In this document: one piece after another, positions 56,829-64,000 of the stretch | Position numbering within the stretch: the first letter of the stretch is position 1 | How the letters are laid out: each line of letters starts with the position of its first letter | DNA from: Pyrofollis japonicus | GTDB lineage: Archaea > Thermoproteota > Thermoprotei_A > Sulfolobales > Pyrodictiaceae | Assembly (NCBI RefSeq): GCF_033097485.1 | Contig: NZ_AP028634.1 | Span: 1,941,175 to 2,005,174, forward strand | Length of the DNA stretch: 64,000 bases | Reading direction: 5' to 3' | Notes under the pieces: model-generated | What the model saw: only the letters and a program-made list of their open reading frames with translations | Told to the model about the DNA's origin: nothing | Database searches by the model: none | Position numbers and translations under genes: made by a program

Positions 56829-56882
56829 GCTAAGCTTATTTAGATACGCGTATCTGGATACGCTTATCCTGGTACGCGTAAG
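56829..56882 (+). repeat. Four tandem 14-bp palindromic units (putative multi-site operator)
   Basis: At exact 14-base steps: GCTAAGCTTATT (56829), GATACGCGTATC (56843), GATACGCTTATC (56857), GGTACGCGTAAG (56871). The second sits in the perfect palindrome AGATACGCGTATCT (56842-56855) and the third is near-palindromic; the first is weaker (9 of 12 matches to the third). The last unit ends directly before ATG 56883, so the array covers the core promoter and start region of the ATPase gene. Confidence 0.78.
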
Positions 56883-58277
56883 ATGATTGTACCATTTATT
56901 GATAGACGGCGCGAACTCCGTGTCCTCGATGAGGAGTGGAATAAGCCAGGATTCCGCATGATAGTAGTCTACGGCAGGAGGCGGATTGGTAAGACACGAC
57001 TCCTTGTAGAATGGTTGCGTCAACGTAGAGGCGTCTATTATGAGGCTGCTGAGCTTAGCTATCAGCAACTGGCAGCGGAGTTTAGCCGCGTGGTAGGCAA
57101 GCAGCTCGGGGTCTATGTCTCTCCAAGCGACGTTGTTAAAGCACTTGAAGATCTCGGACAAAGGGCCGATAGAATTGCAATTGTTCTCGATGAGTTCCAG
57201 TACCTGGTTAACGCCGATGGCAGCTTGCCAAGCAGGCTTGCTAGGAGCATTGACACAGTACTCCAGCGCACTAACCTTGTGCTCGTACTCAGCGGTTCGG
57301 CTGTATCATTCTTCGAGAAAGAATTGCTTGGTTATCGAGCACCCCTGCATGGTAGAAGGACTTCCCAGTTAAGGCTAAGGCCTCTAAGGATGATCGAGGC
57401 CTGGGAGTTCTGGCCGAGACTTGGATCCATTGATGCGCTACGCGCCTACAGCGTAGTAGGAGGGACACCCGCGTATCTAGCCCTCACATATGGCGTGGAG
57501 AGCCTTGAGGAACTATTAAAACGGGTACTTGACCCTGCCTCCCCCCTTCTAGAGGAGGCACTCTTTCTCCTCAGACAAGAGCTACGCGAACCAAGAAGCT
57601 ATGCAGCACTCATAAAAGCAGTTGTCGATGGAGCTACGCGTCCAAGCGAAGCGGCTTACCGCGCTGGCATCGATCCCCGCAGTGTGCACCGCTACATAGA
57701 GGTTCTAGAGGAACTAGACATAGCAAGGAGGAGAACCCCCCTCGGCTTCAGGAGAGGAGCTCGTATATTCATCACCGATCCCTACTTCCGATTCTACTTC
57801 GGCTTCATTACTTGGGCAAAGAACCTAGTTGAACAAGGGCTTGTTGACGAAGTAGTGGAAGAGGCTAAACACGTGATAGACGCGTATGCCTCTAAGACCT
57901 TTGAGGAATGGGTCGAGCAACACCTAGGAGAACTCTACTCCCTTGGAGTGCTACCTACTAGGCCTGTAGAGTATGGTTCCTGGTGGCATCGCGGCGAAGA
58001 AATAGACCTAGTTGTACGCGATCCCGGAACCTCTACGAGCTTTATTGAAGCAAAGTGGAGCGATCTAAGCATGTATGATACGAAGAACCTTATCCGCGAA
58101 TTGGAGAAGAAAGCTAAGAAGACAGGCCTCATGGGGCCGGAGAACTACTACATCATTGTGGCCCGTCGCTTAAAAAACATAGAAGATGAGGCAATAAGGC
58201 TCGATGAACACAGAATAGCTATCAATTACTTTGTTTTGGCGAAGAAGTTGAGGAGGATTCTGGGCGATAATGAGTAA
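56883..58277 (+). CDS. Archaeal AAA+ ATPase with DUF234-type C-terminus
   Basis: 464 residues. N-terminal P-loop GRRRIGKTR at 31-38, Walker B VLDEFQYL near 102, sensor VLSGSA; a middle winged-helix-like linker; and a C-terminal DUF234/PD-(D/E)xK-like region (HRGEEIDLVVRD...SFIEAKWS) with plausible nuclease residues Asp/Glu/Lys. These archaeal ATPases are common, of unknown role, and often mobile or defence-linked. The ATG follows the 14-bp tandem repeats with no space for a leader, suggesting a leaderless, repressor-controlled message. The SWIM gene follows at 59 bases. Confidence 0.85.
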   Translation: MIVPFIDRRRELRVLDEEWNKPGFRMIVVYGRRRIGKTRLLVEWLRQRRGVYYEAAELSYQQLAAEFSRVVGKQLGVYVSPSDVVKALEDLGQRADRIAIVLDEFQYLVNADGSLPSRLARSIDTVLQRTNLVLVLSGSAVSFFEKELLGYRAPLHGRRTSQLRLRPLRMIEAWEFWPRLGSIDALRAYSVVGGTPAYLALTYGVESLEELLKRVLDPASPLLEEALFLLRQELREPRSYAALIKAVVDGATRPSEAAYRAGIDPRSVHRYIEVLEELDIARRRTPLGFRRGARIFITDPYFRFYFGFITWAKNLVEQGLVDEVVEEAKHVIDAYASKTFEEWVEQHLGELYSLGVLPTRPVEYGSWWHRGEEIDLVVRDPGTSTSFIEAKWSDLSMYDTKNLIRELEKKAKKTGLMGPENYYIIVARRLKNIEDEAIRLDEHRIAINYFVLAKKLRRILGDNE

Positions 58278-58336
58278 TTGTTGTCCGCTCGCCTCGGGTA
58301 TAAAAGAGGCTTTAGGTATTACCTCTAATTCTATGG

Positions 58337-58852
58337 GTGAGGACGGTGCAGGCACTAGAAGCAACCAAGGAGTACCAGTGGCTGAGAAGGCTCGGTGTAA
58401 GCGACGAGGATGCAAGGAGAGCACTGCGGCTAGCAAGGCGCTCAGTAGTAGTTAGGCTTGAGAAAGGCGAGGCAGTAGTAGCAGTGCCCAGCCAGAGGCT
58501 CGGAGCGCTTCCAGCAGAGAAGATAGTCAGCCATAGAGACCTCTTAGCGATACTAAAGGGAGAAGAACCGCGAATAACAGCGACAGTTACGGGAAAGCTA
58601 CCCGAAGAGCAGCAAATCTACCTGGTAAAAGTAACTCCGGAAGGAGCAACGTGTAACTGCCCAGCAACAAGGCTTGCTGGCGACCCGCTCTGCATCCACA
58701 AGCTCGCAGCCGCGGTAGTACTCTACCGGCGCGGCAGAGAAGACCTCTTGAAATGGCTCCCAAAGGCGTTAGAGGCTAAGAAAAAGTGGCGCGAATTAAG
58801 AAAGGTGCGCGAAAAACCACATACTCACGCAAAACCATTGTTTCCAAGCTAG
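58337..58852 (+). CDS. SWIM-type zinc-finger protein
   Basis: 171 residues. CNCPATRLAGDPLCIH (CxC...CxH) is the SWIM zinc site near 116-131. The N-terminal half is helical with no known domain; the tail is Lys/Arg-rich. SWIM proteins bind nucleic acid or proteins, for example with RecA-like paralogues. GTG 58337. Likely co-transcribed with the upstream ATPase; a functional link is inferred from position only. Confidence 0.8.
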   Translation: MRTVQALEATKEYQWLRRLGVSDEDARRALRLARRSVVVRLEKGEAVVAVPSQRLGALPAEKIVSHRDLLAILKGEEPRITATVTGKLPEEQQIYLVKVTPEGATCNCPATRLAGDPLCIHKLAAAVVLYRRGREDLLKWLPKALEAKKKWRELRKVREKPHTHAKPLFPS

Positions 58853-58989
58853 TTTTTAGGATAAATGCAATACATGTTCACAGCAGTTCTCAACAAGTTA
58901 CAAAGTTAAAATCTGGTAAACAATATCCTAAAAATATAGGGATCTTCTTCCTCCCATCAAAAGGTTAAGGAACTACGGGGTGAATATCT

Positions 58990-59574
58990 GTGCCAAAGGC
59001 TCTCTTCATAATAGAGGAGGGTTTTGATGACCTAGAGTTCTTCTACGCCTATCACCGCCTAATAGAGGAGGGCTTCGAACCCGTAATCGCGTCCTCAAAG
59101 AAATATGACGATGTACCTCTCTACGACCCAGAGACGGGAAGTGTTAAGCCAAGGCCCCGCCGCGTCAAGGGTAAGCACGGCCTAGAAGTGGAGACTAATT
59201 TATCGTTCAAAGAAGCCCTTGAGAGAATCGATGACTTTGATGTGCTCGTGCTCCCCGGTGGCCGAGGCCCCGAGCGTGCACGTAGGCATCCAGAGGCGGT
59301 TGAGATTGTTAAGAGGATGGCGGAGAAGGGTAAGCCAATACTAGCGATATGCCATGGCCCACAGCTCCTCGTGTCGGCAGGTGTTGCACGAGGTAAGAGA
59401 ATGACAGCGTACTGGGGCATAAGAGACGACATAGTAAACGCTGGGGCAGAGTACGTCGACGCTGATGCGGTAAGAGATGGGAATATTGTAACGGTTAGGC
59501 ATACGACTGTGCTCGGAAAGGGGACAAAACTGTTCATAGAGCTACTCAAAGAAAGGGGGCTCATAAAAGCCTAG
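58990..59574 (+). CDS. DJ-1/PfpI family protein
   Basis: 194 residues. Glutamine-amidotransferase-like fold with the nucleophile elbow AICHGPQLL (catalytic Cys) and VLPGGRGPE upstream. PfpI-type proteins are described as proteases or deglycases; either is possible. An insertion at about 38-60 (Pro/Lys-rich) is longer than in PfpI. GGGGTGA at 58976-58982 precedes GTG 58990. An AT-rich 137-base gap separates it from the SWIM gene, so it probably has its own promoter. Confidence 0.9.
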   Translation: MPKALFIIEEGFDDLEFFYAYHRLIEEGFEPVIASSKKYDDVPLYDPETGSVKPRPRRVKGKHGLEVETNLSFKEALERIDDFDVLVLPGGRGPERARRHPEAVEIVKRMAEKGKPILAICHGPQLLVSAGVARGKRMTAYWGIRDDIVNAGAEYVDADAVRDGNIVTVRHTTVLGKGTKLFIELLKERGLIKA

Positions 59575-59620
59575 GAGGTATTGCCTAGCCTAGGGAAGCT
59601 ACTCATAGTATAGTCTGCCC

Positions 59621-61516
59621 CTAGACCCTCTTTTCGACAAGACCCTCTTCTACATCTATTATCTCTGTTAGGCTTAGCTCCACGAGCTTGGCGAGCGATG
59701 GTTTCCCGTCAGGGCTCCAGCCCCTAGCAGCATAGTATTCCTTCTTCATCTCCTCGAGCTCATCGGGCCTCACTACGCATCCCTCGCAAGGCCCACGCCT
59801 TATCGGCTCCCGTAGTAGCCTCTCCGGCAAAGTGTCGTGGCTAGGCGTTAACCCTTCGCGAAGGTTGAACAGCCTCTCAAGGTTGACTACGCGCTCACCA
59901 ACTAGTAGCAGGTCGCCGGGAGACATGTCTACGCCTAGTAGCGCAGAGGCGAACTCGGCGAGAGGCTCCGGGGTCAACGCGTATCTGCTGAACTTGCACA
60001 CACCGGTAACATCGTAGACAGCCATGAGGTCCTCCATCTCCTTGACGAGCACGCCCTTCCCCCTACTACTCCTCGCGTCAACGCCCTCGTATACCCAGAG
60101 CTTGCCAGGTAGCTCTACAGCATAGGCCCCACTGGTAAGGTGGTCTCCACCCCTACTCGAAACAGCGAAGCCGAGGGCCATGCCCTTTAAGCCGCGGGCA
60201 TCGTAGGCGGGTAGCTCGAGCCCCTTAACCTGTATAGCGTACTCAAGCCCCTTGCCAACCTTCATTGCGGCTCGGCGAGACCCGTCGGCCAGTAGTTCCC
60301 CGAGTCTGCCCTCCCGTAGCGCGATCCTCCTAACAGCATCCATCAATGCATCCAGGTTGCCCCATCTAAGATCGAGGCCGTCAACGTCCTCCCTACTTAG
60401 GTCACCCCTTTCCAAAGCCTCGATAGCCCAGGAAAGAGTAGCACCAAGACTAATGCTGTCCAAGCCGTACTCGTCTGCCAAGTAGTTTAGAATAGCCACA
60501 GGCTCCACGTCGCAGAATCCGAGATTCGAGCCAAGGGCATAGACCGTCTCATACTCCGGGCCATCAACTCTCACATGGCCCTTACCGGGAACCTCGGCCT
60601 CAACTACTTGACTGCATACGCGGTTACAGAACGGGCAAGGATTCCTCCCAACACGCTTCCTCGGAGCCCAGAACCCAAGAGCCTCCATAGCCTTCTCGGA
60701 GCCCTGCGGGCACCAGTCAAGAGTACTCTCTCTCCAGTTAAGCCCCGGAAAGACGCCGTGAACCTTATTGGTCAGAGTAATTATGGCAGGAGTACCGTAC
60801 TCTATGAGGTTCTTGCTGCCAGGGTGCCTCGGCAACTCCACAGCCCACTTGCGGACAAGCTCCCTCACCTTCTCGGGGCGTGCGGGCCGCGGACTCGCAT
60901 AGCCCTTGACGAGCACTGCCTTCAGCCGCTTAGCCCCCATGACTGCTCCCAGCCCGGTGCGGCCAGCCTGCCTACCATTACAGTCGATGAGAGCCATAGC
61001 TGACAAGTGCTCGCCTGCAGGACCAATCACGCAGGACTCGTAGCCAGGGAGCAGCTCGCCAAGCCTCCTCCTAGCCTCGCCGATAAGCATACCCCACAGC
61101 TCCTTGGCGGGCTCCACCCTGGCGCCATCACGGTCCACTACCAGTACGCCGGGTTCCTCGAGAGAACCATGTATCACCAACGCGTCGTAACCGAGACGGC
61201 GAATCTCGACACCCAGTCTAGCCCCAACGCTGCTACGCCCAAGGAATCCTGTCAAAGGGCTACGAGCAGCGATAATTGTCTTAGATGCAGTAGTCAAGCC
61301 GCTTCCAAGGAACAAGCCGGGCGAAAACACCAACACATTATCCGGGCCTAGGGGGTCAACGCCTTTGCCCAGCAATCGGTACAAAAGGTAAGCAGCAAGC
61401 CCACGCCCGCCAAGAACAAGCCTATAAATCTTCTCGGGAAGCTCCTCTACCCAGCTCCTTCCACTAGACAAGTCGTAGTGAAGAATCTTGCCACTAACCC
61501 AGCCCAGGCTAGGCAA
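59621..61516 (-). CDS. aor: Aldehyde:ferredoxin oxidoreductase (tungsten)
   Basis: About 631 residues. Oxidises aldehydes to acids with ferredoxin, using a tungsten bispterin and one 4Fe-4S cluster; in peptide-fermenting archaea it handles amino-acid-derived aldehydes. CPFCNRVC gives three cluster cysteines (CxxCxxxC) and a downstream GVCKFSRY the fourth. Conserved SPLTG, a GAEYETVYALGSN-like stretch and AYDARG are present. The frame is open to ATG 61555, but TTG 61516 gives the usual start just before GWVSGKIL, and TTTTCTATAC sits about 25 bases before it. Substrate type is not decided by sequence. Confidence 0.93.
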   Translation of the reverse strand: MPSLGWVSGKILHYDLSSGRSWVEELPEKIYRLVLGGRGLAAYLLYRLLGKGVDPLGPDNVLVFSPGLFLGSGLTTASKTIIAARSPLTGFLGRSSVGARLGVEIRRLGYDALVIHGSLEEPGVLVVDRDGARVEPAKELWGMLIGEARRRLGELLPGYESCVIGPAGEHLSAMALIDCNGRQAGRTGLGAVMGAKRLKAVLVKGYASPRPARPEKVRELVRKWAVELPRHPGSKNLIEYGTPAIITLTNKVHGVFPGLNWRESTLDWCPQGSEKAMEALGFWAPRKRVGRNPCPFCNRVCSQVVEAEVPGKGHVRVDGPEYETVYALGSNLGFCDVEPVAILNYLADEYGLDSISLGATLSWAIEALERGDLSREDVDGLDLRWGNLDALMDAVRRIALREGRLGELLADGSRRAAMKVGKGLEYAIQVKGLELPAYDARGLKGMALGFAVSSRGGDHLTSGAYAVELPGKLWVYEGVDARSSRGKGVLVKEMEDLMAVYDVTGVCKFSRYALTPEPLAEFASALLGVDMSPGDLLLVGERVVNLERLFNLREGLTPSHDTLPERLLREPIRRGPCEGCVVRPDELEEMKKEYYAARGWSPDGKPSLAKLVELSLTEIIDVEEGLVEKRV

Positions 61517-61668
61517 GGGACAAAAACACCGCGTAGTATAGAAAAGAACACTCAATAATTAAACCATCCCTACACCCGAGTACGCCGAAAACACCATAAC
61601 AGCGCCGCGTAAATGAATACCGCACTGTCTTTTTGCGAAAACGGTGTACTATGAGGTGACTCCTATTC

Positions 61669-62454
61669 CTAGTCAAATCTAATGGTTATTCCCTTCTCAG
61701 CTAGCTCAGTAAGCCTCTTAGCTATGAACCTAAGCGCCTCGCCTAGTACCTCCTCGTTGCTATAACCTCTTAGTATCTCCTCGAGTTCCTCTCTAGGTGC
61801 ATCCCTAAGCTCTTCTACGTGCCTCCTTATCTCCGGTAGTGCACGCACAACGTTGTCCACGATAGAGATGTTCGCGGCCCTAGCTGTGCGGCTCAACGGG
61901 TTAAGATCAATCGCGATCACCTTCTTGCCGATACGCCTAAGCGCCTCCGTGCGATCCCCATCCTCCAGCGCCACGAGCACCACGTCGGCGCGCAGAATAC
62001 CCCTCGGGCTCACCCTACCCCTTGCATGCTCCAATCCAGGAATAACACCGGTAGCATCATCAACTCCTAGAACCTCCTTGGCACCGTTCTCGCGAAGAAG
62101 CTCAGCAATCTTGCGGGCCCGCTCCTCCGTGCGATAAAACAAGTTAACCTCGATACGAGCACCCACAGCCTCAGCAAGCAACACCACGTCCCGAGCGGCG
62201 AGAGCAGCAGTATTACCATTCACGCTGATAACAGGGTACTCGGCTAACAAGAGCAGAGCAGCCGCGGCACGAGCAGCCCTTCGGGCAAACTCCTGGGTCT
62301 CCTCTCCGATCAAGTAGTCAAAACACTCGCCACGCCCATGAGCAATAAGCCCCTCCGGGACAACAATCCCTCGGCGCCAAGCCTCAACAAGCCTCTCCCT
62401 CAAAACAAGACTATGATAACGCGGATGACTACGAGGAACCCTCCACCCCACCAC
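61669..62454 (-). CDS. 4-phosphopantoate--beta-alanine ligase
   Basis: About 261 residues, archaeal phosphopantothenate synthetase (COG1701), which joins phosphopantoate and beta-alanine in coenzyme A synthesis. The core begins SHPRYHSLVLRERL; GLIAHGRGECFDYLIGE, SVNGNTAALAARDVV and NPLSRTARAANI follow. The frame extends to 62538, but family members start a few residues before SHPRY, so I use GTG 62454, with AAGGGG upstream. Divergent from the pilin gene. Confidence 0.93.
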   Translation of the reverse strand: MVGWRVPRSHPRYHSLVLRERLVEAWRRGIVVPEGLIAHGRGECFDYLIGEETQEFARRAARAAAALLLLAEYPVISVNGNTAALAARDVVLLAEAVGARIEVNLFYRTEERARKIAELLRENGAKEVLGVDDATGVIPGLEHARGRVSPRGILRADVVLVALEDGDRTEALRRIGKKVIAIDLNPLSRTARAANISIVDNVVRALPEIRRHVEELRDAPREELEEILRGYSNEEVLGEALRFIAKRLTELAEKGITIRFD

Positions 62455-62650
62455 CAGCACCCAACCCCTTACGCGCGAAAACATAGCTAAAAAGAAAGGC
62501 CCGTGCGCGAACCGAGAACAAAGGAAAGGTAAAGGCAAGATTAATTGTATGGAGACAAGCCTCTATGAGAAAGATGAAAACCGTGAACCAATATCGGAGC
62601 GAAGACATACAAAAACAAGAGGCAAAAAGTAACACCCACCGTAAAAACAA

Positions 62651-62658
62651 CTTATATA
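62651..62658 (+). promoter_or_regulatory. TATA box of pilin gene
   Basis: CTTATATA, with initiation expected about 62680 and an AC-rich, T-poor leader of about 85 bases; CTTAAA at 62699-62704 could serve as a second box. GAGGG at 62753-62757 precedes ATG 62767. Confidence 0.6.
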
Positions 62659-62766
62659 CCTTGCGCAAAGACTCCCGCCAAAACCAACAACACAAACACT
62701 TAAAGCCGCACCCCAACAAAAACAAACCAAAACGGCCAAAGAGAAAAAGAAAGAGGGAACCAGCTC

Positions 62767-63267
62767 ATGAAACTCCGAGGCATAAGCCCCGTAATAGCAA
62801 CAGTAATCATACTAGCAGTAACAATAGCCATAGCAATAGCAGTAGTAGGCTGGGTAATGGGACTATTCAGAAGCAGTACAAAGACAGGAGCAGAACTAAA
62901 AATAATGCCAGACAGCTTTGCGAGCGTCAATGAAACTATTCCTGCAAAGTTAATATGTTTACATATAAGAAATGTAGGTACAGCTGAAACATCTATAGAT
63001 AAGGTCATAGTAAGTGGTCTTGTAAGTGTAAGTTCAAGTAAATTCAATTCTACAAAGATAAAGCTTGGTGATAATCTAGTTGTAATAGCCAATACTACTC
63101 TAACCGATGAACAAATAAAGGATAATTGTGGAACGGCGCCGAACGTTATAAAAGCGGAATTAAATAACAACGATTTCCAAAGCGATCCAGTCGCTGGTGT
63201 TACATATAGCGTGGAAATTTTGACGAAAGACGGATTCAGTTATCAAGGTGTAATTCAAGGCAAGTAA
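62767..63267 (+). CDS. Archaeal type IV pilin (class III signal peptide)
   Basis: 166 residues. N-terminus MKLRG-ISPVIATVIILAVTIAIAIAVVGWVMG has the basic lead, PibD/EppA-type cleavage before ISPVIATV and the hydrophobic assembly helix of archaeal pilins. The mature domain is beta-rich, Thr/Ser-rich and contains two Cys (LICLHI and DNCGTAP) that may form a disulfide. No pilus ATPase or PilC-like gene is linked. The gene is clearly more AT-rich than its neighbours and stands alone, so it may have been acquired, or be surface-variable. Confidence 0.9.
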   Translation: MKLRGISPVIATVIILAVTIAIAIAVVGWVMGLFRSSTKTGAELKIMPDSFASVNETIPAKLICLHIRNVGTAETSIDKVIVSGLVSVSSSKFNSTKIKLGDNLVVIANTTLTDEQIKDNCGTAPNVIKAELNNNDFQSDPVAGVTYSVEILTKDGFSYQGVIQGK

Positions 63268-63269
63268 TA

Positions 63270-64000
63270 TTAGTAATAATTCAGAAAATATTTATTTTTG
63301 TTTATAGCAACAACTACTATTCTTGTTAGGCTTCCGTGTACTTTCATGTAGTGTTGTTCTAGTGTTTTGAGTCCTGCTTGCTCGGTGTAGTCTTGTAGTT
63401 TGTCTTGTATCCAGTGAGGTGCTGCGAAGGCTAGGTGTGCTCCCGGTTTGAGTACCCTAGCTGCTTCTTGTAGGAATTCTGGTAGTAGTTGTTGTAGGGG
63501 TTTTCCGCGGGTTGAGGTGCTTCTTCCGTAGGGTGGGTCTGTCCCTATGCTCTGTACGGTGTTGTCTCTGATGGGGAGCCGTGTTGCATCCCATTGCAGG
63601 TTCTCGGTGAGCATGGCTCCGGGGTAGGCCTGCGTGTTTCTCCTTGCTCCCTCTGCTAGCTTCTTTGCTAGTTCTCCGCACAGGGTTTGTATGCCGAGGG
63701 TTTGTGCCTCTATTGCGAAGCCCCCAGTGCCGCAGAAGGGATCCAGGTAGGGCCCGGGCGGTGCTGCCCTGGCGAGGTTTATGAAGAGTCTTGCGAGCCT
63801 CGGGTCTAGGCTCCCTGGGTGAAAGAATGGGCGCTTCTGTGGCCGGTGCTGCTCTAGTAGCTTCTTTGGCTGCTCGTCCTCCCTCAAGGCTATGATCGCT
63901 GTGCCTAGGCTGACTATGAGCCGTATGTGCCTGGTTGGTTCCCTGGGGGTTGCTTCTACACCGCAGCCGCGGAGAAGGGGCGCAGCCCTCTCGGCCAGCC
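63270..64000 (-). CDS. tRNA (guanine-10-N2)-methyltransferase, N-terminus beyond window
   Basis: C-terminal methylase part of an archaeal Trm11/TrmG10-type protein (THUMP plus Rossmann methylase), which methylates G10 of tRNA. RPFFHPGSLDPRLARLFINLARA, SAM loop DPFCGTGGFAIEA and catalytic TDPPYGRS are present. The frame is open from the TTG at 63887 back to the window edge (SLGTAIIALRE and further match the family), so the coding region runs past 64000 and the N-terminal THUMP domain is outside. It converges on the pilin gene, stops three bases apart. Confidence 0.9.
   Translation of the reverse strand, partial: LAERAAPLLRGCGVEATPREPTRHIRLIVSLGTAIIALREDEQPKKLLEQHRPQKRPFFHPGSLDPRLARLFINLARAAPPGPYLDPFCGTGGFAIEAQTLGIQTLCGELAKKLAEGARRNTQAYPGAMLTENLQWDATRLPIRDNTVQSIGTDPPYGRSTSTRGKPLQQLLPEFLQEAARVLKPGAHLAFAAPHWIQDKLQDYTEQAGLKTLEQHYMKVHGSLTRIVVVAINKNKYFLNYY
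63286..63300 (+). terminator. T-rich terminator of pilin gene
   Basis: TTTATTTTTGTTTA-like tract about 20-35 bases after the pilin stop; it lies within the 3' end of the opposite-strand gene. Confidence 0.5.

Noticed and set aside
62429..62725. Minus-strand 98-residue open frame over the ligase start and pilin leader
   Set aside because: Overlaps the phosphopantoate ligase start and the pilin promoter; no family similarity.
1..64000. tRNA, rRNA or CRISPR genes
   Set aside because: Intergenic scans showed no GGTTCGAATCC-type T arms and no regularly spaced repeats of CRISPR size.

Overview
The window looks like chromosome of a hyperthermophilic crenarchaeon, most likely Desulfurococcales of the Pyrodictiaceae type (Hyperthermus/Pyrodictium/Pyrolobus relatives). 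This is an inference from gene content. Archaeal markers are ribosomal protein P1/L12, a Hel308 helicase, a TIP49/RuvB-like ATPase, archaeal AMP phosphorylase, 4-phosphopantoate--beta-alanine ligase, a DRG-type GTPase, an archaeal type IV pilin and C/D box sRNA candidates. Genes are tightly packed, with many TTG/GTG starts, many probably leaderless messages, and purine-rich ribosome-binding sites inside operons. No rRNA, tRNA, CRISPR array or insertion sequence was found. Both edges cut genes: TldD on the left, and a tRNA G10 methyltransferase on the right.

Layout. 0-2.2 kb: tldD/pmbA protease pair. 3.2-6.3 kb: an iron/thiamine-type ABC importer (binding protein plus fused permease, no ATPase). 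6.3-9.1 kb: two divergent PP-loop PAPS-reductase-like genes with a C/D sRNA candidate between them; a second sRNA follows. 9.4-19 kb: Hel308, a radical SAM enzyme, TIP49, an IMP dehydrogenase homologue, an ABC exporter and hypotheticals. 19.2-30 kb: rpl12, isoaspartyl peptidase, flavoprotein, thymidylate kinase, FeoA-like protein, an m5C RNA methylase, an epimerase, AMMECR1, an ASCH protein, a DRG GTPase, a HAD phosphatase and Memo. 30-38 kb: a GH130-like glycoside phosphorylase/hydrolase, radical SAM, DUF72, a membrane-anchored DsbA-like protein, M32 carboxypeptidase and SAM hydroxide adenosyltransferase.

37.7-41.3 kb holds a possible surface-signalling module: a membrane-embedded winged-helix protein overlaps a secreted, Thr-rich, C-terminally anchored protein, and both are divergent from a large secreted beta-propeller protein. 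42.4-49.3 kb is a complete oligopeptide ABC importer. 49.6-56.8 kb has a B12-type radical SAM protein, an NDP-sugar pyrophosphorylase, AMP phosphorylase, a cation/proton antiporter, a probably abundant HTH/coiled-coil protein and a beta-RFA-P synthase homologue. 56.8-64 kb has a DUF234-type ATPase preceded by tandem 14-bp palindromes, a SWIM zinc protein, a DJ-1/PfpI protein, a tungsten aldehyde:ferredoxin oxidoreductase, phosphopantoate ligase and an AT-rich pilin gene.

Together the genes suggest a peptide-using anaerobe: oligopeptide import, M32 carboxypeptidase, TldD/PmbA, isoaspartyl peptidase and aldehyde:ferredoxin oxidoreductase fit amino-acid fermentation. The most unusual signals are the 14-bp tandem palindromes at 56.83-56.88 kb, three C/D sRNA candidates whose guides resemble conserved 23S rRNA segments (recalled, not searched), a GC-rich folded element at 41.85-41.92 kb, and the membrane HTH/ectodomain/beta-propeller module.
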